Shown here in pieces: positions 41,660-51,324 of a stretch of DNA of 64,000 bases; position 1 is the stretch's first letter, and each line of letters opens with the position of its first letter. The stretch comes from Lachnospiraceae bacterium (GTDB lineage Bacteria > Bacillota > Clostridia > Lachnospirales > Lachnospiraceae), in assembly GCA_009911035.1 (NCBI GenBank), contig QXWO01000001.1, positions 124,001-188,000 of the forward strand, read 5' to 3'. The position numbers and the translations under genes are program-made. The notes beneath the pieces are model-generated. The model was given only the letters and a program-made list of their open reading frames with translations, did not search any database and had not been told where the DNA came from.

Positions 41660-43054
41660 ATGAAAAGTATTCCGAAACTAATACGCCGCTTTGTGGGGAT
41701 AATGATGTTAAGCATAATGCTTCTTGTTTGTTTGAATATCACTTTTTTTGCAGTTGTCTTTGTAAGAAATACATCAAAATTTTCTCCGTGGGATATGGCG
41801 GATCATGTAGCAGCCGCATTGCAATCAACAGATGACTGCTATTCTTTATCGGATGATGCCATGGCTCAATTAAAGGAAGAAAATGCTTGGGCTGTCCTTA
41901 TTAATAATGATACACAGCAGGTTGTATGGCAGACAGATAATCTGCCTGACAATATCCCTATGCAATATACATTATCAGATATAGCGGAACTAACACGCGG
42001 CTATGTAGACGGATACCCCGCTTTTACGGGGAAAGCCCCAAACGGATTGTTGGTATTAGGCTATCCAAAAGATAGATTCTGGAAGCATACAAGGGCAAGC
42101 TGGGACTATGATTTCATTGCAAATTTACCCAGGAACACAATGATTATTTTAGTGGTCAATACTGTCTTGATTTTTCTCATATACGTTGCTGCTAATACAA
42201 AATTGTTACGTTCCATTAGACCAATAACGAATGGAATACAAAACTTGTCGAAGGGCAGTCCTGTCTATATCAAAGAAAAAGGTGTGCTTTCTGAGTTTGC
42301 CGAACAAATCAATAAAACATCTGAAATATTACAAATGCAGGCTGAACAGTTACGGAAAAAAGAAACTGCAAGGGCAAACTGGATCGCAGGTGTTTCCCAT
42401 GATGTCAGAACGCCGTTGTCAATGATTATGGGGTACGCCGGACAGTTGGAAAATTCAAAAAAACTGTCAGAAATTGAGCGTAAAAAAGCCGCTGTCATTG
42501 TAAGGCAAAGCAGTCGGATAAAAGACTTGATCAACGACCTCAATCTTGCTTCCAAACTTGAATATGATATGCAGCCGCTAACAATGAAACAGGAAAATGC
42601 AATAGCTGTGATTCGGCAGGTTATTGTGGATTTTATGAATACGAATATTGATGATAAATTTCCGATTAAATGGAAAACCGCTGATACCCTGTCGGCCTGT
42701 TACATTACCGCTGATAAAGCTTTGCTCAAACGTGCAGTATCAAACCTTATTCAGAACAGTATCAACCATAATGAAAACGGGTGCGTGATTTATGTGTCTG
42801 TTGATGAAGATGAAAATACCTGCAGGATCTGCATTGAAGATAACGGTAAAGGAGCTTGTGACGAACAGATTGAGAGGCTGAACAATATACCACATTATAT
42901 GGACTGTGATAGGAACACCACCGAACAGCGACACGGTTTAGGTCTGCTTATTGTGAAACAGATCATAAAAGGGCATCATGGAAAAATTATAATAGATCAT
43001 AGCAAATACGGCGGATTCAAAGCCGTGCTGATCATACCAAAAAATTTATCTTGA
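41660..43054 (+). CDS. Sensor histidine kinase of the peptide-resistance module
   Basis: A 464-residue kinase with two transmembrane helices (about 10-35 and 155-180) around a ~120-residue extracytoplasmic loop, a HAMP-like linker, H-box 'GVSHDVRTPLSMIMGYAGQL' and HATPase domain with 'NSINHNENG', 'EDNGKGAC' and 'RHGLGLLIVKQIIKGHHG'. The medium-sized outer loop differs from BceS-type kinases, which have almost none, so it may bind a ligand directly rather than rely on the transporter. GGAGG lies 5 nt before ATG 41660. It follows the regulator by 23 nt. Confidence 0.93.
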   Translation: MKSIPKLIRRFVGIMMLSIMLLVCLNITFFAVVFVRNTSKFSPWDMADHVAAALQSTDDCYSLSDDAMAQLKEENAWAVLINNDTQQVVWQTDNLPDNIPMQYTLSDIAELTRGYVDGYPAFTGKAPNGLLVLGYPKDRFWKHTRASWDYDFIANLPRNTMIILVVNTVLIFLIYVAANTKLLRSIRPITNGIQNLSKGSPVYIKEKGVLSEFAEQINKTSEILQMQAEQLRKKETARANWIAGVSHDVRTPLSMIMGYAGQLENSKKLSEIERKKAAVIVRQSSRIKDLINDLNLASKLEYDMQPLTMKQENAIAVIRQVIVDFMNTNIDDKFPIKWKTADTLSACYITADKALLKRAVSNLIQNSINHNENGCVIYVSVDEDENTCRICIEDNGKGACDEQIERLNNIPHYMDCDRNTTEQRHGLGLLIVKQIIKGHHGKIIIDHSKYGGFKAVLIIPKNLS

Positions 43055-43154
43055 AAGAGCAGAGACTTTGCCAGAGGGGGAGGAAACAACCTTAGGATAA
43101 CAGAATGGACAAAAAGTAAGGCATAGCCGGCAGGTTTTTTTCATATAGTATGAT

Positions 43155-43490
43155 ATGAAAAAGATGAGGCATAAAATAAAAAGTAACTGGAACCAGACAA
43201 GAGAGGAAAGGGAAGACATAAAGCGCACCAAAGGCCGGGAGCTTGTGGTGGAGTCCCTAAAGCTTCCCAAGGACTCCCTTTTAGGGGCATCTATTGTAAC
43301 CCTGACGGGAAATACGGATGTTTTTGTGGAAAATTATAAGGGTATTATAGAATATACCAGCCAGATGATTTTACTACAGGGGAAAACCTGTAAAATAGAA
43401 ATCTGCGGCAGACGGCTGAATATTGTTTATTATACCAATGAAGACATGAAAATCACCGGGTGGGTGGAAGCCGTCCGGTATTTTATGTAA
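43155..43490 (+). CDS. yqfC: Sporulation protein YqfC (YabP/YqfC family)
   Basis: A 111-residue YabP-like protein, opening with a basic segment and containing 'ESLKLPKDSLLGASIVTLTG' (in part LKLPKDSLLGASIV) and 'TCKIEICGRRLNIVYYTNED', both typical of YqfC. In Bacillus yqfC is a sigma-E gene of the mother cell. No clear ribosome site precedes ATG 43155 or ATG 43164. It sits before yqfD as in Bacillus, though 143 nt apart with a 37-bp repeat and a companion hairpin in the gap. Confidence 0.9.
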   Translation: MKKMRHKIKSNWNQTREEREDIKRTKGRELVVESLKLPKDSLLGASIVTLTGNTDVFVENYKGIIEYTSQMILLQGKTCKIEICGRRLNIVYYTNEDMKITGWVEAVRYFM

Positions 43491-43532
43491 TAAACACAGT
43501 CCCACTTGGCAGGCCGGCTTGTTGTTATGAAA

Positions 43533-43570
43533 ACAAACGCTGCCATGCTTTCCGGGACAGCCTTATTGTG
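43533..43570 (+). repeat. 37-bp dispersed repeat, copy 7
   Basis: Forward copy (38 bp, one extra base) between yqfC and yqfD, beginning ACAAACGCTGCC and ending CCTTATTGTG. Confidence 0.75.
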
Positions 43571-43571
43571 A

Positions 43572-43600
43572 CAACGGACAGTGCGTTTTAGGGGCTGTCC
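43572..43600 (+). repeat. Companion hairpin element, copy 2
   Basis: CAACGGACAGTGCGTT...CTGTCC, with perfect arms GGACAG / CTGTCC, directly after copy 7 of the 37-bp repeat, the same order as at 30330. Confidence 0.55.
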
Positions 43601-43633
43601 GCTGCTTAGAAGAAAGAATTTGCGGGGTGCGGT

Positions 43634-44881
43634 ATGATACAGGTTATTCGTTATATAAAGGGTTATCTGGCAATCAGGGTCTGGGGATTTTCGCCGGAAA
43701 GGTTCATGAATCTTTGCAGTAACCACAACATATTTCTCTGGGATATTGAAAATCATGGTGAATATTATACGATGAAGATAAGCCTTAAGGGTTTTTTTAA
43801 ACTTAAGGGCATTACCAGAAAGACAGGTACGAGGGTGGCCGTAACACAGCGTTATGGACTACCCTTTCTTTCTACACGGATGTGGCGGCGGCGTATATTC
43901 ATGCTGGGACTTTTGGGGAGCCTGCTTTTCTGGATATGGATGTCGGGCTTTATCTGGGCAGTGGAGATAGAGGGAAACTACTATGTGACGGACGATGTGT
44001 TTCAGGATTTCTTTGCGGAAAACGGTATCCGGGTGGGGATGAAAAAGAAGGATATTGAAATTGAAACGCTTGAAAAGGCCATCCGCACGGAATTTGGCAT
44101 AGTTACATGGACTTCTGCACGGATCGACGGAACAAGACTGCTTATTCAGGTAAAGGAAAATGACCTGATTTCGGTGGAAGAGAACCGGACCAGCCTGCCG
44201 GAAGGGGAGGGAAGCGATTTAGTGGCAGGTAAGGAAGGGGAAATTATCAGTATTGTGACCCGCAGCGGTGTGCCTAAAGTGAGCGCCGGGATGACAGTAG
44301 AAAAGGGAGATGTACTGGTGGAAGGAGGCGTTCCCATTTTAAATGAAGACGGAACCGTAAGGCGGTACGATTACTGTGCGGCGGATGCAGATATTATGTT
44401 AAGATGCGTTTACAGCATGAGAGATGAAATCAAAGAAAAATACGAGGATAAAATCTATACGGGCAGAGAAAAAGAATATCCTTTTTTCATGTTTGGGACC
44501 AAAAAGGCAGGAATCCCCAGATTTGACGGGTATGAGAAATGGGATGAAGTGGAGGAGAAAAAACAGCTTAAACTTTTTAAAAATTATTATCTGCCCGTGT
44601 ATATCGGCCATGATCTTGTCAGAGAATATGTTACCGAAGAAAAAATATATACCCAGAATGAGGTCAAACAGCTTTTTGAGGAGAAAATTATAAAATTTAT
44701 AGAAACTTTAGAGGAAAAGGGGGTACAAATTGTAGAAAAAAATGTTACAATAGATAAGGTTTCAGGGGTGTGGAAAATGAAAGTGGATTTCCTGGCAGTG
44801 GAAAAGACGGGAACGCCGAGGAAAACGCAGATCGTTCAGATACAGGAGACGGAGCCGGAGGAGAATCCGGCCCAGGAATAG
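43634..44881 (+). CDS. yqfD: Sporulation protein YqfD
   Basis: A 415-residue sporulation protein. N-terminal region (1-85) is basic, with one transmembrane helix (about 92-112, 'MLGLLGSLLFWIWMSGFIWA'), followed by a long extracytoplasmic part containing 'GIRVGMKKKDIEIETLEKAI' and 'GEIISIVTRSGVPKVSAGMT' (in part). This matches the YqfD family, needed for stage IV sporulation in Bacillus. GGGGTGCGGT precedes the ATG. It is followed closely by phoH. Confidence 0.92.
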   Translation: MIQVIRYIKGYLAIRVWGFSPERFMNLCSNHNIFLWDIENHGEYYTMKISLKGFFKLKGITRKTGTRVAVTQRYGLPFLSTRMWRRRIFMLGLLGSLLFWIWMSGFIWAVEIEGNYYVTDDVFQDFFAENGIRVGMKKKDIEIETLEKAIRTEFGIVTWTSARIDGTRLLIQVKENDLISVEENRTSLPEGEGSDLVAGKEGEIISIVTRSGVPKVSAGMTVEKGDVLVEGGVPILNEDGTVRRYDYCAADADIMLRCVYSMRDEIKEKYEDKIYTGREKEYPFFMFGTKKAGIPRFDGYEKWDEVEEKKQLKLFKNYYLPVYIGHDLVREYVTEEKIYTQNEVKQLFEEKIIKFIETLEEKGVQIVEKNVTIDKVSGVWKMKVDFLAVEKTGTPRKTQIVQIQETEPEENPAQE

Positions 44882-44895
44882 GCAGGGAGAAATAA

Positions 44896-45906
44896 ATGGA
44901 AGAGATTTCCGAAATAATACATGTGCCGGCCCAGGTACAGCAGGAGGTATTTGGGGAATTTGACAGCCATATCAAGAAGCTGGAGAGACAGTTTCAGGTG
45001 GCCATTGTGGACCGGAACGGGGAGCTTACCGTTTCCGGCCGGGCGCCTTTCGTGAAAAAAGCCGGCAGAGTACTTAGGGAACTGACAGAATTATCAAAGA
45101 GAGGAAACAGGATCCAGGAACAGAATGTGGATTACGCAATTACTATGAGTATGGAAGAAAATGAAGAAGTTTTGCTTGAAATAGATAAAGACTGTATCTG
45201 CCATACAGTGTCAGGAAAGCCTATAAAACCCAAGACACTGGGGCAGAAGGAGTATCTGGACGCCATAAGAGGCAGTATGATCGTGTTTGGTTTAGGGCCT
45301 GCCGGGACAGGAAAGACATATCTGGCCATGGCTATGGCAATCACTGCCTTCAAAAATCAGGAGGTGGAACGAATCATCCTTACCAGGCCGGCAATTGAGG
45401 CAGGGGAAAAGCTGGGGTTCCTTCCGGGGGATCTCCAAAGTAAAGTTGACCCTTATTTAAGGCCCTTATATGATGCTCTGTACCAGATCATGGGGGCGGA
45501 CAGCTTCATGAAGAATATGGAAAAAGGGCTGATCGAGGTGGCGCCCCTTGCCTATATGAGAGGGCGTACGCTGGACAACGCCTATATCATCCTGGATGAA
45601 GCCCAGAATACTACGCCCGCCCAGATGAAAATGTTCCTGACCAGAATCGGTTTCGGGTCAAAAGTCATTGTGACAGGAGATGCATCCCAGAAAGACTTAG
45701 CTCCGGGATCAGTCTCCGGCCTTGATGTGGCCGCAAAGGTGTTAAGGGGCATAGAAGGAATTACATTCTGCAACATGACCAGTAAAGATGTGGTGCGGCA
45801 TCCGCTGGTACAAAAAATAGTTAAGGCATACGAAGATTATGAAGCAAAAGAAAATTATGCCGCAAAGCGGAAAAACAAAAATACAAATTATGGCAGGAAA
45901 AAGTGA
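44896..45906 (+). CDS. phoH: PhoH-like ATPase
   Basis: A 336-residue PhoH family protein. An N-terminal KH-like RNA-binding region precedes the helicase-like P-loop domain with 'GPAGTGKTYLAMAMAI', 'ILTRPAIEAGEKLGFLPGD', 'IILDEAQNTTPAQMKMFLTR' and 'TGDASQKDLAPG'. PhoH proteins are ATPases linked to RNA metabolism and to the RNase YbeY. GGGAGAAATA precedes ATG 44896. It overlaps the HD-domain gene by up to 17 nt. Confidence 0.95.
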   Translation: MEEISEIIHVPAQVQQEVFGEFDSHIKKLERQFQVAIVDRNGELTVSGRAPFVKKAGRVLRELTELSKRGNRIQEQNVDYAITMSMEENEEVLLEIDKDCICHTVSGKPIKPKTLGQKEYLDAIRGSMIVFGLGPAGTGKTYLAMAMAITAFKNQEVERIILTRPAIEAGEKLGFLPGDLQSKVDPYLRPLYDALYQIMGADSFMKNMEKGLIEVAPLAYMRGRTLDNAYIILDEAQNTTPAQMKMFLTRIGFGSKVIVTGDASQKDLAPGSVSGLDVAAKVLRGIEGITFCNMTSKDVVRHPLVQKIVKAYEDYEAKENYAAKRKNKNTNYGRKK

Positions 45907-47089
45907 AAAGCAGCAGCTTTTACTCTATCAGGAGATCCTGCTTTTTCTGGGCACAGTCGTAGTCAGTACAGCGGCGGCCTTTCTATATGGAAAGACAGAC
46001 TTGGAAGTGGCGGCTGTTGCCATTTTTGCGGCAGCAGGTGCAGGAGGGATGCTCTTTTCGCTGGAGCAGGGTCTTGGAAATCATACCTTTTTGTTTGAAA
46101 ACGAAGAATATCCCCAGCGTTTTACGATCATTTATCTGATTTTTCTGCTGGCCAGCGTTCTTCTTCCGGGACTGCCTTATGGCGGCTGGCCGTATCTGGC
46201 TGTTTTTGTGGGACTGGAGTTGTTCGGCAGTCAGGCGCTTGGGATAGCAGGCGGCTGTGAGCTATTAATGATCGCCACGTTACTTTCAGGTGAGGGAGGT
46301 ATGCTGTTTTTCGTATATTTCATTGCAGGATTTACGGGGTGTATTGTATTTTCCTGCATGGATAAAAATTTCCGGGTAAGGGAGCCTTTGCTGGCTGCCC
46401 TGCTCATACAGGCGGCTGTCTTGTGTGTCCGGGAAGTCTTGGCAGTCCAGGGGCAGATATCTTTGCAGATATTTATCATTCCTGCAGTAAATACGGTGGT
46501 ATGTGCGGTTCTTTTGCTGGCACTTCTTAAGATCATCCATTATTATGCCGTTGACAGCCGGCTAAAACTCCTTGCAGAAATTACCAGCCCGGAACATGAA
46601 CTTTTAGTAAAGCTTAGGGACTTTTCAGAAGATGAGTATATGCATGCGCTTCACACGGCCTATCTGTGCGATAAAGCGGCCGTAGGAATGGGGATGGATG
46701 CACAGGTAGTCAAGGCATGTGGTTATTATCACCGGATCGGTCTCTTAAAAGGGGATAACACCTGGGAAAACATGCAGGCTGTTTTAAAAGAATACCGGTT
46801 CCCGAAAGAAGTGACAAAGGTTTTGGAAGAATATGCACAAAGAGATACGGGAAACCAGTCCAGGGAAAGCGTTATTCTTTTTTTCTGCGATACCATCGTC
46901 TCTTCCATCAATTATCTTTTTTTAAAAAAATTAAAGACCGAATTGAATTATCAAAAAATTGTGAGCGCTATATTTCAGAATAAGGTCGAAAGTGGTATGA
47001 TAGATAATAGCAGCATGTCCGTCCGGGAGCTGCGGCAAATGAAGAAGATACTGACAGAGGAAAAACTATATCATGACTTGTTACGTTGA
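45890..47089 (+). CDS. PgpH/YqfF-like multi-pass membrane protein with degenerate HD domain
   Basis: A protein of about 399 residues in the position of yqfF/pgpH. It has about seven membrane helices in the first 210 residues but lacks the long extracytoplasmic 7TM-HDED domain of true PgpH (around 700 residues). The C-terminal HD-like region reads 'YMHALHTAYLCDKAAVGMG' then 'KACGYYHRIGLLKG', where the usual YYHDIGK has become YYHRIG. Loss of the Asp should prevent metal binding, so c-di-AMP hydrolysis is unlikely. The start is uncertain: ATG 45890 overlaps phoH by 17 nt, and ATG 45839 overlaps it by 68 nt. It overlaps ybeY by 17 nt. Confidence 0.85.
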   Translation: MAGKSEKQQLLLYQEILLFLGTVVVSTAAAFLYGKTDLEVAAVAIFAAAGAGGMLFSLEQGLGNHTFLFENEEYPQRFTIIYLIFLLASVLLPGLPYGGWPYLAVFVGLELFGSQALGIAGGCELLMIATLLSGEGGMLFFVYFIAGFTGCIVFSCMDKNFRVREPLLAALLIQAAVLCVREVLAVQGQISLQIFIIPAVNTVVCAVLLLALLKIIHYYAVDSRLKLLAEITSPEHELLVKLRDFSEDEYMHALHTAYLCDKAAVGMGMDAQVVKACGYYHRIGLLKGDNTWENMQAVLKEYRFPKEVTKVLEEYAQRDTGNQSRESVILFFCDTIVSSINYLFLKKLKTELNYQKIVSAIFQNKVESGMIDNSSMSVRELRQMKKILTEEKLYHDLLR

Positions 47090-47576
47090 AAATGAAGTAA
47101 ATGCAGAATTTCCTTTTGAAATAGAAGAGATATTGGAGGCGGTGGCCGGAGCGGTACTCGAACAGGAAGACTGTCCGTATGAGGCGCAGGTGAACCTTCT
47201 GGTAACGGATGATGATGGGATTTGGGAACTGAACAGGCAGTACAGGCAGGTGGATGCGCCTACGGATGTACTTTCTTTTCCCATGATAAACTATGAAACG
47301 GCTGGAAATTTTGATGGGGCCGGGGAGGATATGGACTGTTTTGACCCTGCAAGCGGGGAACTGCTTCTGGGGGATATCATTATTTCAGAGGATAAGGTGA
47401 GGGAGCAGGCGGACAAGTACGGGCATTCCCTGAAAAGGGAGTTTGCCTTTCTTGTGGCCCACAGTATGCTCCACTTATGCGGATATGACCATATGACCGG
47501 AGAGGAAGCCAGGGTGATGGAACAGAAGCAGGAACAGGTACTTAGCAGCCTTGGCATTACAAGAGACAATGGATGA
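47073..47576 (+). CDS. ybeY: Endoribonuclease YbeY (16S rRNA maturation)
   Basis: A 167-residue zinc-dependent RNase, the usual length, with the three-His motif 'AHSMLHLCGYDHMTGEE' (H, H, H of HxxxHxxGYDH) and the 'LNRQYRQVDAPTDVLSFPM' region (in part). YbeY matures 16S rRNA and helps ribosome quality control. It overlaps the upstream HD-protein gene by 17 nt, and the expected dgkA-cdd-era genes do not follow; instead a flippase gene begins. Confidence 0.95.
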   Translation: MTCYVENEVNAEFPFEIEEILEAVAGAVLEQEDCPYEAQVNLLVTDDDGIWELNRQYRQVDAPTDVLSFPMINYETAGNFDGAGEDMDCFDPASGELLLGDIIISEDKVREQADKYGHSLKREFAFLVAHSMLHLCGYDHMTGEEARVMEQKQEQVLSSLGITRDNG

Positions 47577-47600
47577 AACTTAAAGCAGGCGGGAGACTTT

Positions 47601-49229
47601 ATGAACAAACCAGCAAGAAGAGGGCCTTCGCCAAGAAGGGATATTTACACAATTATTACACTTACGGCTTTGACCGGGGCTTTGATTTTCCGTATTCCTT
47701 TGGGGTATATGATAGGAAACAGGGGAATGGCCTGTTTTGGAATGGCAAATGAAATATATCTGGTATTGGCTGGGGCATTTTCCTACGGTCTTGCTGAGGC
47801 AGCGGCCCTGCTGGTAAGATACCGGGTAAAGAGGGACCAGTTCAAAAGTGCCGCAAAGGTACTTAGGGGCGGGCTTTTTATTGGCGGCATCATCGGGGTG
47901 CTCTTAAGCCTTTTGTTTTTATTCTTCGGCCATGGTTTTGCAAAGAATGTTATGAACCTGCCGCTGGCAGGGCTGTGTGTCTCTCTGATGGCGCCATCCA
48001 TGGTTTTCAATGTTCTGACAGGGGTTTTCAGAGGATATTTTAAAGGAAATGGTTCCAGGGTTCCGGAAATGCATTCACAAATCCTGCATACAATTTTTTT
48101 GTTTACAGGAGGTCTTATTGGCGCAGGCTTATTGGTAAAATATGGGGACAAGGTTTCCGCTCTTTTGCAGAATGAAGATTATGCCGGTGCTTATGGGGCG
48201 ATGGGAGCTTCCATAGGATTTCTGACGGCTTCCGTTTTATGTTTCCTCCATGCACTGGCCCTGTTTTTTCTGTTCAGGAATAAACTAAAGTTACAGATGA
48301 GCAGGGAAATGCAGAAAAATACAGACACTGGACTGCGCATTTTTTCTCTGCTGGCAGGTACCGGAGGTCTATATATCCTTTTGTGGTTCTGCTTTCAGTC
48401 GCTTCCACTGATTGACCAGTCCCTGTTTTTTACTGCATCCAAGAGCGCGGGAGATATGGCGGGGCAGTGGGGGACTTATTATGGAAAATGTCTTGTTGTG
48501 ATCGGTATCCTCTGTGCGGTGATTGATATGATATGCCTGCTTCCCATACGGCGTATACTGATTTCTTTAGACAGGGACGGACAAAAGATAGCCGGAGGAA
48601 AGCTGGCCACGCTGGTTCACCAGTGTGCAGTGCTTGCGGTACCTGCGGCGGTTTTTCTGGCAGTTTTAGCGGAGAATGTACTGGATCTGCTTTTTAAAGG
48701 AAATAACAGGCAGGCGGCCGGATGGCTGCAATTGGGGAGTCTGATAATTGTTTTTTCTGTGTTTGCAACGGTGTTTATGGATATCCTGCTGAAAGGCCGC
48801 AGGATGAAATATGTGGTACTTGTAGGGGCAGGAGCGCTTATTCTGCATATTATTACAGCGGAAGTGCTGCTTAGGACAACCACACTTGGGATTAGTGCGG
48901 TGCTGATTGCGGTAATTGTCTTCTATGTGGCGGTTTCTGTGGCAGGGTTCTTTCTGGTAAGCAGCATGTTCCAGTACAGACAGGAGTGGATCAGGACTTT
49001 TGCCTTTACCATTGTGGCTTCGGCCATAGCGGGGGGGATTGCCATGTTGTTAAATAAGCTGCTTCTTTCTCTGCTGGGGGCAGGAATTACGCTTTTGATT
49101 GTTGTTCCAGTGTGCACGGTTATTTTTCTTATACTTCTGATATTGGCAAGAGCCTTTGAGACCCAGGAGCTGGAGGAAATGGCCGGAGGCCGGATACTTG
49201 AGATACTTGCAGGGCTTCTGCGCCGATAG
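47601..49229 (+). CDS. Polysaccharide/lipid flippase, SpoVB/MATE-like family
   Basis: A 542-residue membrane protein with about 14 hydrophobic segments, matching the polysaccharide-biosynthesis (SpoVB/MurJ-like, MOP) family. 'GLAEAAALLVRYRVKRDQ' near residue 65-80 and 'LPIRRILISLDRDGQKIAGG' in a central cytoplasmic loop are family-like. Members flip lipid-linked sugars across the membrane for peptidoglycan, cortex or exopolysaccharide. GGCGGGAG precedes ATG 47601. It is followed by a BofC-like gene, which favours a sporulation role, but this is inference. Confidence 0.87.
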   Translation: MNKPARRGPSPRRDIYTIITLTALTGALIFRIPLGYMIGNRGMACFGMANEIYLVLAGAFSYGLAEAAALLVRYRVKRDQFKSAAKVLRGGLFIGGIIGVLLSLLFLFFGHGFAKNVMNLPLAGLCVSLMAPSMVFNVLTGVFRGYFKGNGSRVPEMHSQILHTIFLFTGGLIGAGLLVKYGDKVSALLQNEDYAGAYGAMGASIGFLTASVLCFLHALALFFLFRNKLKLQMSREMQKNTDTGLRIFSLLAGTGGLYILLWFCFQSLPLIDQSLFFTASKSAGDMAGQWGTYYGKCLVVIGILCAVIDMICLLPIRRILISLDRDGQKIAGGKLATLVHQCAVLAVPAAVFLAVLAENVLDLLFKGNNRQAAGWLQLGSLIIVFSVFATVFMDILLKGRRMKYVVLVGAGALILHIITAEVLLRTTTLGISAVLIAVIVFYVAVSVAGFFLVSSMFQYRQEWIRTFAFTIVASAIAGGIAMLLNKLLLSLLGAGITLLIVVPVCTVIFLILLILARAFETQELEEMAGGRILEILAGLLRR

Positions 49230-49292
49230 GCTGTATAGATTTGTTTTTTTTGGCTGATACTGTTTATAAAGAAATAGTAAAGGTGACATGCT

Positions 49293-49928
49293 ATGAAATT
49301 TGTGAAACGTATCAGTCTGTTTTTTATCTATCCCCTTGCAATGTTTTCGATTGGATTTGCCACAAATATGGCTATTATGGAATTTTTTTATCCCGGTGAA
49401 AAGATTCAGACAGAGAATCTGGAGGCGCCAGAGCCGGAAAAAGAGCCGGAAAAAGAGCCGGTACAGGTGTCCGTAAGCGACGAACCGGTGGTTACAGCCG
49501 ATACCCGCTATGTAATACAGGATTATAACGCCGTTACAGGGGAAGTTGTGGAAAAGGAAGAAAGCGCTCCCGACAAATTTATCGGTCTATGCAGGGACAA
49601 GGTGGTGGATGAAATCAAGGAATACAACGCAAATCCATCCCTGACGGATTTGGAGCAGGGATTTACGTTTATGGAACTGGTTTCCTTTTCATCCGGGAGG
49701 ATCGTAGTAAGAAAAAGTTTCGAGCCGACACAGGAGGAGAAGGGATTTTTCCTTTTGAACGAAAATCATTATGTGGTTGTCTATGACCACAGCTTGTCCC
49801 GGGTATACATGAATACGGATATCCTGGTGGAAAGGCTGCCGGAGGAGCTTCGGGATGAGATTTTAAATATAAAATATGTAGAAGACGAAAAAGAATTATA
49901 TAATTTTCTTGAGTCTTATTCCAGTTAG
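49293..49928 (+). CDS. Exported protein, possibly BofC-like
   Basis: A 211-residue protein with one N-terminal membrane segment (about 8-28) that could be a signal anchor, a Pro/Glu-rich linker ('EAPEPEKEPEKEP'), and a C-terminal domain from about residue 75. 'GFFLLNENHYVVVYDHSLSR' and 'EKELYNFLESYSS' recall the BofC C-terminal domain (forespore regulator of SpoIVB signalling), a tentative link only. The gene is single, AAAGGTGA precedes ATG 49293, and AT-rich sequence follows the stop. Confidence 0.65.
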   Translation: MKFVKRISLFFIYPLAMFSIGFATNMAIMEFFYPGEKIQTENLEAPEPEKEPEKEPVQVSVSDEPVVTADTRYVIQDYNAVTGEVVEKEESAPDKFIGLCRDKVVDEIKEYNANPSLTDLEQGFTFMELVSFSSGRIVVRKSFEPTQEEKGFFLLNENHYVVVYDHSLSRVYMNTDILVERLPEELRDEILNIKYVEDEKELYNFLESYSS

Positions 49929-50022
49929 TATTATTATAGAGTATAATATTATTATATTAATTCCTATATGAAATAAAATATATAGTCATGGCATTTTAAA
50001 ACGGACAGAAACGAGGGAATGG

Positions 50023-51324
50023 ATGGAGATTAAAACGAAAGTTGGAATCATTGGAGCGGGCGCATCGGGGATGGCAGCGGCAGTTACAGCAGCGAAATAT
50101 GGCGCAGAAGTCACTTTATTTGAAAAGAATGACAGAGTCGGGAAAAAGATACTTGCAACCGGAAACGGCAGGTGCAATCTGGGTAATTTGGATTTTTCGG
50201 AAGAAAAGTACTACTGTCGGGACAGGGAAAAGCTTCACAGTTTATTCCAGGTTTTTTCAGTGTGGGATACTATGTCATTTTTTGAGAGCATGGGGCTGAT
50301 GATAAGGGACAAAGACGGATATCTGTACCCTTATTCGGAGCAGGCTTCTGCAGTGCTTGACGTATTACGGATGGAACTTGACAGAAAGCAGATACATGTG
50401 GCAGCCGGAAGGGAGATCAAAGAGGCATCCTATAAGGAAGACAGGGCTAAGTTTATCCTGTTGGATGAGAGTGGAAAGGAATATACTTTTGATAAGCTGA
50501 TTGTGGCATGCGGCAGTCCCGCTTCCCTGAAAAAGGGTGAGGGGATGACCGGCTATCAGATCGCTGAAAGTTTCGGACACCGGATTATGGAAATTGTCCC
50601 CGGTCTTACCGGCCTTAAATCCGGTGAAGATTTTACGAAAGCATTGGCCGGCGTCAGATGTAAGGCAGAGGTTAAGCTGTTTGTGGACGAGGAGATGGCG
50701 GGCAGCGATGTGGGGGAAGTGCAGTTCACGGATTATGGAATTTCCGGTATCCCGGTGTTTCAGTTAAGCCGCATGGCAGCCTATGCCCTGAAGGAGGGAA
50801 AAAGCGTGAAAGCGGTAATTGACTTTTTCCCTGACCAGGAAGAAAAAGCATTCAGCTATATGGCCAGGCTCCGTTTCGAGACCCAGCAGGACAAGTCCAT
50901 GGAAGACTATCTGACAGGGATGTTACATAAAAAGATCAACATGGTCCTGATAAAAAAAGCAGGGTTAAAGCCGGCAGTGGCTGTCCGGGAAGCCGGCTGG
51001 GAGAAAGTAAAGGAACTGATGGAACTGTGCCGGAATTTTGAAATACTTTTAGACGGTGTAAACGGCATGGATAATGCCCAGGTCTGCGCAGGAGGCGTGG
51101 ATTTTGGACAGATCAGTACGGAAATGGAGTCTGAACTGGTAAAGGGACTTTATTTTGCCGGAGAAGTGGTGGATGTAGACGGTGTATGCGGGGGATATAA
51201 CCTTCAGTGGGCATGGACCAGCGGTTATGCGGCAGGCAGAAATGCGGCAGGCAGCTCCACAAGGCAGATCGCACTGGGGCAGGAAGAATACAGGGAGATA
51301 GAGCTTCCAGAGGAAAAAGCATAA
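50023..51324 (+). CDS. NAD(P)/FAD-dependent oxidoreductase, BaiN/HI0933 family
   Basis: A 433-residue flavoprotein with the N-terminal FAD motif 'VGIIGAGASGMAAAVTAAK', the family signature 'GKKILATGNGRCNLGN' and C-terminal 'CGGYNLQWAWTSGYAAG'. BaiN-type proteins reduce flavin-linked substrates; one member acts in bile acid 7-dehydroxylation but most homologues are uncharacterised, and no bai genes are nearby. CGAGGGAATGG precedes the start. It ends just before another FAD protein gene, forming a two-flavoprotein operon. Confidence 0.9.
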   Translation: MEIKTKVGIIGAGASGMAAAVTAAKYGAEVTLFEKNDRVGKKILATGNGRCNLGNLDFSEEKYYCRDREKLHSLFQVFSVWDTMSFFESMGLMIRDKDGYLYPYSEQASAVLDVLRMELDRKQIHVAAGREIKEASYKEDRAKFILLDESGKEYTFDKLIVACGSPASLKKGEGMTGYQIAESFGHRIMEIVPGLTGLKSGEDFTKALAGVRCKAEVKLFVDEEMAGSDVGEVQFTDYGISGIPVFQLSRMAAYALKEGKSVKAVIDFFPDQEEKAFSYMARLRFETQQDKSMEDYLTGMLHKKINMVLIKKAGLKPAVAVREAGWEKVKELMELCRNFEILLDGVNGMDNAQVCAGGVDFGQISTEMESELVKGLYFAGEVVDVDGVCGGYNLQWAWTSGYAAGRNAAGSSTRQIALGQEEYREIELPEEKA

